Assembly (NCBI GenBank): GCA_016286165.1
Contig: JAEESE010000013.1
Location: 1 to 64,000 of the forward strand
Reading direction: 5' to 3'
DNA length: 64,000 bases
DNA from: Bacteroidaceae bacterium
GTDB taxonomy: Bacteria > Bacteroidota > Bacteroidia > Bacteroidales > Bacteroidaceae
Part shown: positions 33,367 through 41,376 of the stretch, one piece after another
How the letters are laid out: each line of letters opens with the position of its first letter
Numbering within the stretch: the first letter of the stretch is position 1
The notes under the pieces: model-generated
What the model saw: the letters and a program-made list of their open reading frames with translations, nothing else
What the model was told of the DNA's origin: nothing
Database searches by the model: none
Position numbers and translations under genes: made by a program

Positions 33367-34266
33367 ATGCTCAAACAGCGAATCATATCATTCCTGCAAC
33401 ATGCTCTGAAGCAGGATATTGCAGACGAGACGACGCGACGCATGAAGAATGCGATGCGACGTGAACAGTTGCTGCAACTGACGCTGCACGAGCAAAACGT
33501 CGGCATTCAGACAAACAGCAAGAGAGAACGTCCGATCATCGTATCTCTGACCACCCACGGAGAGCGCCTGCATGAGGCAAGCCTGGCAATAGAAAGCATT
33601 ATGCAAGGTACCTTGAAGCCAGACGGCATAGTGCTCTGGCTTGACGAGAATGACACGCGCCCGCTGCCCATCACACTTCAGCGGCAGGTGGAACGAGGGT
33701 TGCAGGTGATGCGGACACAAGACATTCGTTCCTACACAAAACTGATTCCTGCGCTGAGGGCTTTTCCTCAAGCCGATATCGTCACTATCGACGACGACAT
33801 CTTCTATCCGCACGACTTCCTCGAGGCTCTCCTCATATCACACCTCACGTATCCCCAGGCCATAATCGCCAATATGGTAATGTTAATGTCACGCGACAGC
33901 GAAGGCGTTCCACACAACATTCTCGACTGGCCTTATCTTACTGAGATGCCTACAGACTGCTCCCAAGACCTCTTCTTCGAGGGTTTTGGCGGTGTATTCT
34001 ACCCATGCGGCTGCTTCTCTGATGAGGTTTTCAACGGACAAGTGTTCAAGGATATCTGCCCCACGGCTGATGACGTGTGGTTCAACGCCATGGCTCGTCT
34101 GTCCCATACACCCATCCGCATATGTCAGCGTGCCTCTTACGATTTCATAAGTGCCGTCAACGAAACCTGCCAAACCTCAGCCCTACATCTCATCAACAAC
34201 AACGACAACCGCAACGACCGCCAGCTTCGCGCCGTGTGGCAACGCTACAACCTTCAAGGAAAATAA
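33367..34266 (+). CDS. Glycosyltransferase-like protein (GT-A type)
   Basis: A 299-residue soluble protein. After a basic helical N-terminus (about 1-50) it has PIIVSLTTHGERLHEASLAIESIMQ, a GT-A nucleotide-sugar entry strand, then KLIPALRAFPQADIVTIDDDIFYP with an Asp triad (142-144) at the position of the metal-binding DxD. Later FFEGFGGVFYPCGCF and TADDVWFNAMARL follow the pattern of acceptor-binding loops. The product is not known; the family is seen beside lipopolysaccharide or glycan genes. It starts 9 nt after ubiE and ends 3 nt before aroE, hence the same operon. Confidence 0.72.
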   Translation: MLKQRIISFLQHALKQDIADETTRRMKNAMRREQLLQLTLHEQNVGIQTNSKRERPIIVSLTTHGERLHEASLAIESIMQGTLKPDGIVLWLDENDTRPLPITLQRQVERGLQVMRTQDIRSYTKLIPALRAFPQADIVTIDDDIFYPHDFLEALLISHLTYPQAIIANMVMLMSRDSEGVPHNILDWPYLTEMPTDCSQDLFFEGFGGVFYPCGCFSDEVFNGQVFKDICPTADDVWFNAMARLSHTPIRICQRASYDFISAVNETCQTSALHLINNNDNRNDRQLRAVWQRYNLQGK

Positions 34267-34269
34267 TTC

Positions 34270-35094
34270 ATGATGAGCCATACACCACAACAAGCAAAAG
34301 CGAGCAATCCCCTCCAGCAAAGCAAAGGACTAGAGGGCGGAACTGCCTTATTTGGCCTTCTCGGCTTCCCGCTTGGGCACAGTTTCTCACGTGCGTTCCA
34401 TAACAAAAGGTTTGCCGACGAGGGCATCAATGCGGAATATGTCAACTTCGAGCTGCCAGACATAGAAGAACTGCCTGCCTTGATTGAATCTCATCCGAAC
34501 TTGCGAGGCCTGAACGTAACGATTCCGTACAAACAAGCCGTCATCCCTTTACTTGATGAGATGTCAGACGAAGCACAGGCAATAGGAGCTGTCAATGTAA
34601 TCCGCATCACACGGCCCAACGGCATCGGCCGCCCCGTTCTCAAAGGCTTCAATTCCGACGTCATAGGCTTCGTCAACAGTATACGTCCCCTCCTTCTGCC
34701 TCACCACAAGCGCGCTCTTGTCCTTGGCACCGGAGGCGCTTCCAAAGCCGTCTGCTACGGTCTGGAACAACTTGGAATAGAATGGCATTACGTAAGCCGG
34801 ACGCCACGTCCCGGCATACTTACCTACTCTGCCCTCACGCCTTCAGCAATCGCCGACTACACAGTAATAGTCAACTGCACCCCGTTAGGCATGTATCCGC
34901 GTGTCGACAGCAGCCCGGAGATTCCATACGCTGCACTCTCATCGCGCCACCTGCTCTACGACGTTGTCTACAACCCCGACATCACCCAATTCATGCGTCA
35001 AGGCCGCCGCTTCGGCGCAACAGTCAAGAACGGTCTCGAAATGCTTCACCTGCAGGCTCTCGCCAGTTGGGATTTCTGGAGCTCTTCCGATTAG
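34270..35094 (+). CDS. aroE: Shikimate dehydrogenase with N-terminal extension
   Basis: NADPH-dependent reduction of 3-dehydroshikimate to shikimate. The substrate-binding domain starts at LFGLLGFPLGHSFSRAFHNKRF (about 30-51), then LRGLNVTIPYKQAVIPLLDEM with the catalytic Lys, and the NADP domain with LGTGGASKAVCYGLEQLG. The final VYNPDITQFMRQGRRFG and NGLEMLHLQALASW are conserved. The first about 27 residues before ALFGLLG are extra compared with typical AroE. The DNA coding for them (34309-34340) contains CCCCTCC and GAGGGCGG, reminiscent of a degraded copy of the dispersed palindrome. Two adjacent ATGs are possible starts; an internal start near residue 28 has no ATG. Confidence 0.92.
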   Translation: MMSHTPQQAKASNPLQQSKGLEGGTALFGLLGFPLGHSFSRAFHNKRFADEGINAEYVNFELPDIEELPALIESHPNLRGLNVTIPYKQAVIPLLDEMSDEAQAIGAVNVIRITRPNGIGRPVLKGFNSDVIGFVNSIRPLLLPHHKRALVLGTGGASKAVCYGLEQLGIEWHYVSRTPRPGILTYSALTPSAIADYTVIVNCTPLGMYPRVDSSPEIPYAALSSRHLLYDVVYNPDITQFMRQGRRFGATVKNGLEMLHLQALASWDFWSSSD

Positions 35095-35156
35095 CACTCA
35101 CCGATGGGTCACATTGTTAAGCTCCAAGCAATAAAGGATAAACAAAGATAAGAACT

Positions 35157-36062
35157 ATGAGAAAAATCCTTTTTATCATAACAGTGTTCATGACGGCCGT
35201 GGCTTACGCCGCCACATATACCGTCGACAACCTGCCTATCCCCTATCTGCAAGATAAGACGCAATATGTATCCAACCCCGACAACATCCTCTCTCAGGTA
35301 GCCGTCGACTCGTTGAACCTATGGCTCGGGCAGATGGAGAAAGCGCATGGTGTGCAGACCGTGCTTGCAGTAGTCGAACGCATCCAGGGCGGCGAGACAT
35401 ACGATTTCTGCATGGCACTCGGACGTAAGTACGGCATTGGACGCAAGGAACAGAACAGCGGTCTCATCATTCTCCTATCAACAGGCGACCGTGCATATAC
35501 CATACTCACAGGACGTGGCCTTGAGGGCACTTTGCCCGACGCCATCTGCAAGCGCATTGAGAACCACCAGATGCTGCCAGCCCTGCGCGAAGGCGACTGG
35601 GATACGGCGATGCTTAATGCCGTTCGTGCCATAACAAAATATGTCGACGGCGACGACTCACTGGTGGGCGATACCGACTTCGACGAAGACACCGGAGCCC
35701 TCATCGGCTTCCTGCTTTGCATGCTCTTGGGCCTTGGTATTATTGGCTTCGCCATATGGTACGATGAGCGCAAGAAGAGTTACTGTCCCAGCTGCAAGCA
35801 GTACAAAATGAAGAAGATAAGCAGCTACACCACAAAGAACAAACGTCTGGGCATACGCACCCATCACGACACATATCGCTGCTCGCATTGTTACTTTACC
35901 AAAGAACTACATTGGGACGAGAACATTAACTCCGGCCACATGGGCGGAGCGGCTACCGGCGGCGCCCTTGGCGGCAGTTTCTTCGGCGGTGGCGGCAGAT
36001 CATTCGGCGGCAGCTTCGGCGGCGGTTCTTTCGGCGGCGGCGGTGCCAGCGGACATTTTTAA
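35157..36062 (+). CDS. TPM domain protein with zinc ribbon and glycine-rich tail
   Basis: Membrane-anchored TPM (YgcG/DUF477) protein of 301 residues. The signal peptide is MRKILFIITVFMTAVAYA; the TPM domain spans about 35-165 (QYVSNPDNILSQVAVDSLNLWL, GIGRKEQNSGLIILLSTGDRAY, LTGRGLEGTLPDAICKRI). A transmembrane segment (ALIGFLLCMLLGLGIIGFAIWY) follows at about 181-202, then a cytoplasmic CPSCKQYKM...CSHCYF zinc ribbon and a Gly/Ser/Phe-rich tail. TPM proteins are linked with photosystem repair in plants and with LemA in bacteria; the lemA gene follows at 68 nt, as is common. Role in envelope maintenance is inferred. Confidence 0.88.
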   Translation: MRKILFIITVFMTAVAYAATYTVDNLPIPYLQDKTQYVSNPDNILSQVAVDSLNLWLGQMEKAHGVQTVLAVVERIQGGETYDFCMALGRKYGIGRKEQNSGLIILLSTGDRAYTILTGRGLEGTLPDAICKRIENHQMLPALREGDWDTAMLNAVRAITKYVDGDDSLVGDTDFDEDTGALIGFLLCMLLGLGIIGFAIWYDERKKSYCPSCKQYKMKKISSYTTKNKRLGIRTHHDTYRCSHCYFTKELHWDENINSGHMGGAATGGALGGSFFGGGGRSFGGSFGGGSFGGGGASGHF

Positions 36063-36130
36063 GATAGATACCACATCATTTAATACATCGATAACAACAT
36101 CTAATTTATTAACATTAAACTTTTAGCATT

Positions 36131-36709
36131 ATGAAAACTCTCAAATCACTTCTGCTTGCCGTAATGGCAACAATGGCTCTCACCAGCTGCACCTACAACA
36201 CACTCGTAGAGCAAGAAGAAGGCGTAACACGCGCATGGGCCGACGTCGAAGCCCAATATCAGCGCCGTGCTGACCTCATCCCCAACCTCGTGAACACCGT
36301 AAAGGGATATGCAGCCCATGAAAAAGAAGCTCTTGAAGCTGTCGTCAATGCTCGTTCGCGTGCCACTCAGGTTACCATAGACCCCAGCAATATCACACCA
36401 GAGAAACTGCAGGAATATCAGGCTGCTCAGGGTGAAATCACCCAAGCTCTTGGCCGACTCATCGCCATCTCCGAAAGTTATCCCGACCTGAAAGCCAATG
36501 AACAGTTCTCTGAACTGCAGGCACAACTCGAAGGCACAGAAAACCGCATCGCCGAGTCGCGACGTCTCTACAATGAAGCCGTAAACACTTACAATGTAGC
36601 CGTCCGCCGCTTCCCCAACATCATCTGGGCTTGGATATTCAAGTTCGACAAGAAGACTCCGTTTGCTGCTGAAGCTGGAGCCCAGAAAGCCCCAACTGTA
36701 GAGTTTTAA
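36131..36709 (+). CDS. lemA: LemA family lipoprotein
   Basis: A 192-residue LemA family protein, with coiled-coil helices anchored to the membrane. The signal peptide ends in lipobox LTSC (Cys 20). The motif VTRAWADVEAQYQRRADLIPNLVNTVKGYA is the LemA signature, followed by LEAVVNARSRATQV, and the later VAVRRFPNIIWA is also conserved. Function is not settled; it usually occurs beside TPM-domain proteins, as here, suggesting they act together at the membrane. Confidence 0.93.
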   Translation: MKTLKSLLLAVMATMALTSCTYNTLVEQEEGVTRAWADVEAQYQRRADLIPNLVNTVKGYAAHEKEALEAVVNARSRATQVTIDPSNITPEKLQEYQAAQGEITQALGRLIAISESYPDLKANEQFSELQAQLEGTENRIAESRRLYNEAVNTYNVAVRRFPNIIWAWIFKFDKKTPFAAEAGAQKAPTVEF

Positions 36710-36802
36710 TAGACTCTTCCCAGCCCCTCCTATCGAGGATGGGGTGATTTCTGTTAAAGAAACTTTTAAAGAAAAAGGAAGGAGTAACAACCTAACATTT
36801 CA

Positions 36803-38074
36803 ATGAGAGATAACCAAATATCAAAAGATACTACTCCCTCCCTTAAAGGGAGGGCGGGGGGAGAGTCCGCCGGGTCTGCACGCTACATGGCCCGTGGCGT
36901 ATCTGCCGCCAAGGAGGACGTGCACGCTGCCATCAAGAACATCGACAAGGGCATCTTTCCGCAGGCCTTCTGCAAGATCATCCCCGACATTCTCGGCGGC
37001 GACCCTGAATACTGCAACATCATGCATGCCGACGGTGCCGGCACCAAGTCGAGCCTCGCCTACGCCTACTGGCGCGAGACGGGCGACCTCAGCGTGTGGA
37101 AGGGCATAGCACAGGACGCGCTCATCATGAACACCGACGACCTCCTCTGCGTGGGTGCCGTCGACAACATCCTCGTTTCCTCCACCATAGGCCGCAACAA
37201 GATGCTCATCCCAGGCGAAGTCATCAGCGCCATAATTAACGGTACCGACGAACTGCTTGCCGAGCTCCGCAACATGGGCATCGGTATCTACGCTACAGGC
37301 GGAGAGACGGCCGACGTGGGCGACCTCGTGCGCACCATCATCGTCGATTCTACCGTCACCTGCCGCATGCGACGCACCGACGTCATCAACAATGCCAACA
37401 TACGTCCCGGCGACGTCATCGTGGGCATTGCCTCCTTCGGACAGGCTACCTACGAGCACGAGTACAACGGTGGCATGGGCAGCAACGGACTCACCTCTGC
37501 CCGCCACGATGTCTTCAGCAAATACTTGGCGGAGAAATACCCCGAGACGTATGATCATGCTGTACCCGAGGAGCTGGTGTATTCAGGAAGCTATAAGCTT
37601 CAAGATCCGCTACCTTCAAAGGTAACCGCTCCCTCCCTTATAGGGAGGGCGGGGGGAGGATCTCTCTCGGTGGGCCGACTCGTCCTCTCCCCTACCCGCA
37701 CCTACGCGCCTGTCGTCAAGGTGTTGCTCGACCAACTGCGTCCCCGCATCCATGGCATGGTACATTGCACCGGCGGTGCACAAACCAAGGTGCTGCACTT
37801 TGTGGGCGACAACTGTCGTGTCGTCAAGGACAATATGTTCCCCGTGCCGCCACTCTTCCGCATCATCGCTGAGGAGAGCGGAGCCGACTGGAGCGAGATG
37901 TACAAGGTATTCAACTGCGGACACCGTCTCGAAGTTTATGTCAGCCCTGAAGATGCCGACAAGGTCATCGCCATCTCCAAGAGTTTCAACATCGACGCAC
38001 AGGTCATCGGACACATCGAGGAAGGGCCTAAGAGCCTCACCATCAACAGTGAATTCGGAACTTTCAATTATTAA
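36803..38074 (+). CDS. purM: AIR synthase (PurM) with two repeat-derived inserts
   Basis: ATP-dependent closure of FGAM to AIR in purine synthesis. The core is clear: RGVSAAKEDVHAAIKNIDKG, MHADGAGTKSSLAY, DALIMNTDDLLCVGAVDN, ATGGETADVGDLV, GMVHCTGGAQTKVLHF. The protein is 423 residues, about 33 more than the roughly 390 I expect for Bacteroidales PurM. The excess is accounted for by two insertions encoded by the same palindromic DNA element: residues about 10-25 (TPSLKGRAGGES) and about 275-290 (APSLIGRAGGGS). The first element lies just before the conserved N-terminus, so the ATG at 36888 (MARGVSAAKED) is an alternative start; the second is unavoidable and separates EELVYSG from RLVLSPTRTYAP. 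Expected to be active because both sides are intact. Confidence 0.93.
   Translation: MRDNQISKDTTPSLKGRAGGESAGSARYMARGVSAAKEDVHAAIKNIDKGIFPQAFCKIIPDILGGDPEYCNIMHADGAGTKSSLAYAYWRETGDLSVWKGIAQDALIMNTDDLLCVGAVDNILVSSTIGRNKMLIPGEVISAIINGTDELLAELRNMGIGIYATGGETADVGDLVRTIIVDSTVTCRMRRTDVINNANIRPGDVIVGIASFGQATYEHEYNGGMGSNGLTSARHDVFSKYLAEKYPETYDHAVPEELVYSGSYKLQDPLPSKVTAPSLIGRAGGGSLSVGRLVLSPTRTYAPVVKVLLDQLRPRIHGMVHCTGGAQTKVLHFVGDNCRVVKDNMFPVPPLFRIIAEESGADWSEMYKVFNCGHRLEVYVSPEDADKVIAISKSFNIDAQVIGHIEEGPKSLTINSEFGTFNY
36836..36863 (+). repeat. Palindromic element at the 5' end of purM
   Basis: Arms CCCTCCC (36836-36842) / GGGAGGG (36848-36854), loop TTAAA, then CGGGGGGAG. Read in the purM frame as PSLKGRAGGE. 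Confidence 0.85.
37631..37658 (+). repeat. Palindromic element inside purM
   Basis: Arms CCCTCCC (37631-37637) / GGGAGGG (37643-37649), loop TTATA, then CGGGGGGAG. Differs from the 36836 copy only in the loop over the 28-nt core. Read in the purM frame as PSLIGRAGGG. Confidence 0.88.
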
Positions 38075-38080
38075 CACACA

Positions 38081-38959
38081 ATGAAACACCATCACTTTCT
38101 GAGCACACTCATGTTGCTCGCCCTACTCCAATTTTCAACTCTCAACTTTCAACTCTCAACTTGTAATGCCGCCGTCATCACCGACTCCCTGCAGAGCAGC
38201 GTCTTAGGCGTCACCAAGTACTACAACGTATATCTGCCGCCCTCGTTCCAGCGTAACCCGCAGGCCCACTACCCCGTGCTTTTCCTCCTCCACGGCCTTA
38301 CCGATAACCACCGCGCTTGGTTGGAAAAGGGACAGATGGACCGCGTCCTCGACGAACTCATCGGCAGCGGCGAGATACCACAGATGGTAGTCATCATGCC
38401 CAACGCCGGCGACAGCGACACTCGTCGCATATGGAACGGCTATTTCAACATGCCGGGCTGGCGCTACGAGGACTTCTTCTTCCAGGAACTACTGCCCACT
38501 GCTGAAGCCAAATACCGCGCCGGCGGCTCCAAGGAGCAGCGCGCCATCGCAGGTCTCTCCATGGGCGGTGGCGGCAGCGTAGGCTACGCTATGGCTCACC
38601 CCGACCTTTTCGCCGCCTGCTATGCTATGAGCGCTTGGCTGAATGGCGAGAAGCGCGACAACGTGGATGCCAACGACAAGATGGGTCTCCTCAACAATGC
38701 CGTGGCCGACCACTACCCCGTCACCATCCTCGAGCGTGCCGACGAGCAGCAGCTCAACGCCCTACGTTCCCTGCGCTGGTTCATCGACTGCGGCGACGAT
38801 GACTTCCTGTTCGATCAAAACATTGAGTTCTACAAAGCACTCCGCATGCGTCGCTTCAATGCTCAGCTGCGTGTTCGCGACGGTGGGCACAACTGGGAAT
38901 ACTGGCACAACGCCCTGCGTCTTTGCCTCCCCTTCGTGTCTCGGGCAATGGGGAAATGA
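38081..38959 (+). CDS. Exported esterase (alpha/beta hydrolase, esterase D/feruloyl type)
   Basis: A 292-residue secreted serine esterase. The nucleophile is S160 in AGLSMGGGG; the Asp is in CGDDDF and the His in VRDGGHNWEYW. The N-terminal VTKYYNVYLPPSFQ and VLFLLHGLTDNHRAWLEKG (oxyanion region) match the esterase D family that deacylates phenolic or sugar esters. The signal peptide is unusual: after the hydrophobic core LSTLMLLALL, a stretch QFSTLNFQLST is encoded by four heptamer repeats (38134-38161) and ends in LSTC, a weak lipobox-like word. It follows purM by 6 nt. Substrate unknown. Confidence 0.87.
   Translation: MKHHHFLSTLMLLALLQFSTLNFQLSTCNAAVITDSLQSSVLGVTKYYNVYLPPSFQRNPQAHYPVLFLLHGLTDNHRAWLEKGQMDRVLDELIGSGEIPQMVVIMPNAGDSDTRRIWNGYFNMPGWRYEDFFFQELLPTAEAKYRAGGSKEQRAIAGLSMGGGGSVGYAMAHPDLFAACYAMSAWLNGEKRDNVDANDKMGLLNNAVADHYPVTILERADEQQLNALRSLRWFIDCGDDDFLFDQNIEFYKALRMRRFNAQLRVRDGGHNWEYWHNALRLCLPFVSRAMGK
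38134..38161 (+). repeat. Four tandem heptamers within a signal peptide region
   Basis: TTCAACT CTCAACT TTCAACT CTCAACT, four 7-bp units in a row, coding for part of the esterase leader. Related heptamer runs occur in intergenic DNA at 4431-4456, 13296-13327 and 52004-52022. Confidence 0.85.
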
Positions 38960-39053
38960 CAAAAATGGACAATGCAAAGCGGGTGAAAAAGAAAAAATGA
39001 AGGGAAAAAGAAAAAAAGTTCAATCTTTCTTCTTTAATCTCTAATCTTTTTTG

Positions 39054-39061
39054 TACCTTTG
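39054..39061 (+). promoter_or_regulatory. Promoter -7 box for tRNA-Val
   Basis: TACCTTTG, exact TAnnTTTG, 18 bp before the mature tRNA 5' end. Confidence 0.65.
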
Positions 39062-39079
39062 CAGCCGCAAACGAAGGAT

Positions 39080-39157
39080 AGGAGCGTAGCTCAGTTGGTT
39101 CAGAGCGCTTCAGTCACATTGAAGAGGTCATCGGTTCGAGCCCGATCGTTCCTACCA
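39080..39157 (+). tRNA. tRNA-Val (anticodon CAC)
   Basis: Full cloverleaf by eye: acceptor AGGAGCG / CGTTCCT (one G-T), D arm GCTC / GAGC, anticodon arm CTTCA / TGAAG with loop GTCACAT giving anticodon CAC, variable AGGTC, T arm ATCGG / CCGAT with TTCGAGC loop, discriminator A and an encoded CCA. Length 78 nt. The anticodon loop has an unusual G at position 32 but the T33 is normal. A strong terminator follows. Confidence 0.93.
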
Positions 39158-39161
39158 CCAC

Positions 39162-39209
39162 AACGAGAAGGCGGGCTTGCCACAAGGCAAGTCCGCTTTC
39201 GTTCTTTTT
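39162..39209 (+). terminator. Terminator after tRNA-Val
   Basis: Long hairpin AACGAGAAGGCGGGCTTGCC with GGCAAGTCCGCTTTCGTT around an ACAA loop (one or two bulges), followed by CTTTTT. It ends the tRNA transcript 30 bp before prfA. Confidence 0.85.
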
Positions 39210-39238
39210 CAACAACCAATTATTACGAATTATATCTC

Positions 39239-40354
39239 ATGGCAACAGAGAACAACCAGCTGTTAGACAAACTCGAAGGGCTCGTGGCACGCTACGAGGA
39301 GGTGGGAACGCTCATCACCGACCCCGCCGTCATCGCCGACCAGAAACGCTACGTGCGCCTGACCAAGGAATACAAGGACCTTGGCGCCATCGTAAAGAAA
39401 CGCGCCGAATATGTGCAGACGCTCACGACCATCGACGAGGCCAAGGAGATGCTCGCCGCCGAGGATGACGAGGAGATGCGCGAGATGGCTCGAGAGGAAC
39501 TCAATGCAGCTACTGAACGCGTGCCGCAGCTCGAAGAGGAAATCAAGCTGCTGCTCATCCCCGCCGACCCCGAGGACGACAAGAACGTCATCATGGAGAT
39601 ACGTGGCGGCACGGGTGGCGACGAGGCGGCTCTCTTCGCTGGCGACCTCTTCCGTATGTATTCAAAGTACTGCGAGACGAAAGGATGGAAGATTGCCGTA
39701 TCGAGCTACACCGAGGGTGCGGCCGGAGGCTACAAGGAAATCATCTTCTCAGTGACGGGCGAAAAGGTCTATGGCACATTGAAGTACGAGAGCGGCGTTC
39801 ACCGCGTGCAACGCGTGCCGGTCACCGAGACACAGGGACGAGTACACACCAGCGCCGCCACCGTAGCCGTACTGCCCGAGGCTGAGGAGTTCGACGTAGA
39901 GATCAACGAAGGCGCCATCAAATGGGACACCTTCCGCAGCCAGGGCGCCGGCGGACAGAACGTGAACAAGGTGGAATCTGGTGTTCGTGCCCGTTACATG
40001 TGGACGAACCCCAACACAGGCGAAACCGAAGAGATCCTCATCGAATGCACCGAGACGCGCGACCAACCTAAGAATAAGGAACGTGCGCTCGCGCGCCTGC
40101 GTACCTTTATATATGATAAGGAGCACCAGAAGTACATCGACGACATCGCTGCACGCCGCAAGACGATGGTTTCCACCGGCGACCGCTCAGCCAAGATTCG
40201 CACCTACAACTACCCTCAAGGCCGCATCACCGACCACCGCATCGGCTACACCATCTACAACCTCGCCGCCTTCATGGACGGCGACATTCAGGAATGCATC
40301 GACCGGCTCACGGTGGCCGAGAATGCCGAGCGACTGAAGGAGAGTGCACTGTAA
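39239..40354 (+). CDS. prfA: Peptide chain release factor 1
   Basis: Recognises UAA and UAG stop codons and triggers peptide release. 371 residues. The universal GGQ motif is at 238-240 (QGAGGQNVNKVES), and the N-terminal coiled coil and the ARMRGGTGGDEAALFAGDL-like segment (EIRGGTGGDEAALFAGDLF) are conserved. The start is the ATG at 39239 (MATENNQLLDKLEGLV); the open frame extends upstream through the terminator and tRNA, which cannot be coding. The codon-recognition PxT-type loop lies before the GGQ domain (near GVHRVQRVPVTETQGRVHTS). Confidence 0.96.
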   Translation: MATENNQLLDKLEGLVARYEEVGTLITDPAVIADQKRYVRLTKEYKDLGAIVKKRAEYVQTLTTIDEAKEMLAAEDDEEMREMAREELNAATERVPQLEEEIKLLLIPADPEDDKNVIMEIRGGTGGDEAALFAGDLFRMYSKYCETKGWKIAVSSYTEGAAGGYKEIIFSVTGEKVYGTLKYESGVHRVQRVPVTETQGRVHTSAATVAVLPEAEEFDVEINEGAIKWDTFRSQGAGGQNVNKVESGVRARYMWTNPNTGETEEILIECTETRDQPKNKERALARLRTFIYDKEHQKYIDDIAARRKTMVSTGDRSAKIRTYNYPQGRITDHRIGYTIYNLAAFMDGDIQECIDRLTVAENAERLKESAL

Positions 40355-40525
40355 CAAAACCACCACTACGCCCTATCGCGCTCATTCAAAAGAGCCTGCG
40401 TTTATATTCAATCTGTTTGTATGATTTCTTTGCATTAAAACAATCATTTAAGAGCAAAACATCATTCGCAAATCAATCATTTGACTTTTTTTTATCATTT
40501 TTAGTCTTTTGTTTTATTTTTTTAT

Positions 40526-40533
40526 TACCTTTG
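40526..40533 (+). promoter_or_regulatory. Promoter -7 box for the polyene cluster
   Basis: TACCTTTG, exact TAnnTTTG, 69 bp before the first cluster gene, in a long AT-rich spacer (40355-40601) that holds no other feature. As cluster genes are closely spaced and co-directional for 23 kb, this may drive much of the cluster. Confidence 0.6.
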
Positions 40534-40601
40534 CACCGAATTATAAGATTCTTTCTAAAGGTAGACTCAGAAATAATCATTAACAACGACTACAAATCAA
40601 C

Positions 40602-41333
40602 ATGAAATATGCATTAATAACGGGAGGGTCACGTGGTTTAGGACGTGCTATATGTCTAAAACTATCTGAAATGGGGATTCCCATTGTCGTCAACTTTCAT
40701 TCCAACGCCATGGCTGCCACAGAAGTGAAGGCACAAGTGGAGGCTATAGGCGGAAAAGTTGAGTTATTGCCATTCAATGTCGGCGATGAGGCACAGGTCG
40801 AGGAAGCACTTTCAAATTGGCAAGATTCTCACCCCGATGATTACATTGCCTATTTAATAAATAACGCTGGTATCCGTCGCGACAACCTGATGTTCATGAT
40901 GCCTAGCGAGGACTGGCACGCCGTGCTTCAGACGTCACTTGACGGTTTCTACTATGTCACCAAGCGCTGCTTACCCCGAATGATGCAGCGCAAACATGGT
41001 GGACGTATCGTGAACATGGCTTCGCTCAGCGGTTTGAAAGGCATGCCGGGCCAGACCAACTACAGTGCCGCCAAGGCGGCTCTCATCGGCGCCACGAAGG
41101 CGTTGGCTCAGGAGTGTGCTGCCCGTGGTGTGACAGTCAATGCCGTCGCCCCTGGTTTCATCGAAACCGACATGACCAAGGACTTGCCTGTGGATGAGCT
41201 TAAGAAGCTCGTGCCTATGAACCGTTTCGGCCGGCCCGAAGAAGTGGCCGATTTGGTTGCCTTTCTCGTGTCGGACAAAGCCGCCTACATCACTGGCGAA
41301 GTCATCAGCATAAACGGCGGGCTTCATACATAG
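40602..41333 (+). CDS. fabG: 3-oxoacyl-ACP reductase (FabG-like), first cluster gene
   Basis: Short-chain dehydrogenase/reductase of 243 residues, expected to reduce 3-ketoacyl-ACP with NADPH during each polyene extension. The NADP-binding motif is TGGSRGLGRA (7-16); NNAG is at NNAGIRRDN; catalytic Ser-Tyr-Lys lie in MASLSGLKGMPGQTNYSAAKAA. The sequence GFIETDMTKDLP and the C-terminal SDKAAYITGEVISINGGLHT are typical of FabG. It is probably the cluster-specific ketoreductase (the ApeQ role in aryl polyene systems) and not the housekeeping FabG, given its neighbours: a ketosynthase follows 43 nt later. Confidence 0.92.
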   Translation: MKYALITGGSRGLGRAICLKLSEMGIPIVVNFHSNAMAATEVKAQVEAIGGKVELLPFNVGDEAQVEEALSNWQDSHPDDYIAYLINNAGIRRDNLMFMMPSEDWHAVLQTSLDGFYYVTKRCLPRMMQRKHGGRIVNMASLSGLKGMPGQTNYSAAKAALIGATKALAQECAARGVTVNAVAPGFIETDMTKDLPVDELKKLVPMNRFGRPEEVADLVAFLVSDKAAYITGEVISINGGLHT

Positions 41334-41376
41334 GATAGTGTTTAGGATTGGCAGACTATGAATATTGACATTTGAT

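Noticed and set aside
36721..36746. Another copy of the palindromic element after lemA
   Set aside because: CCCCTCC and GGATGGGG are only loosely paired and the tail is absent; it may be an unrelated terminator-like stem.
39059..39238. N-terminal extension of prfA in the same frame
   Set aside because: It overlaps a complete tRNA-Val and a strong terminator; RF1 proteins start at MATENNQ-type sequences, at 39239.
40602..41333. Housekeeping FabG of fatty acid synthesis
   Set aside because: Its position at the head of the KS/ACP cluster with a dedicated promoter makes a cluster-specific ketoreductase more likely, though the enzyme class is the same.
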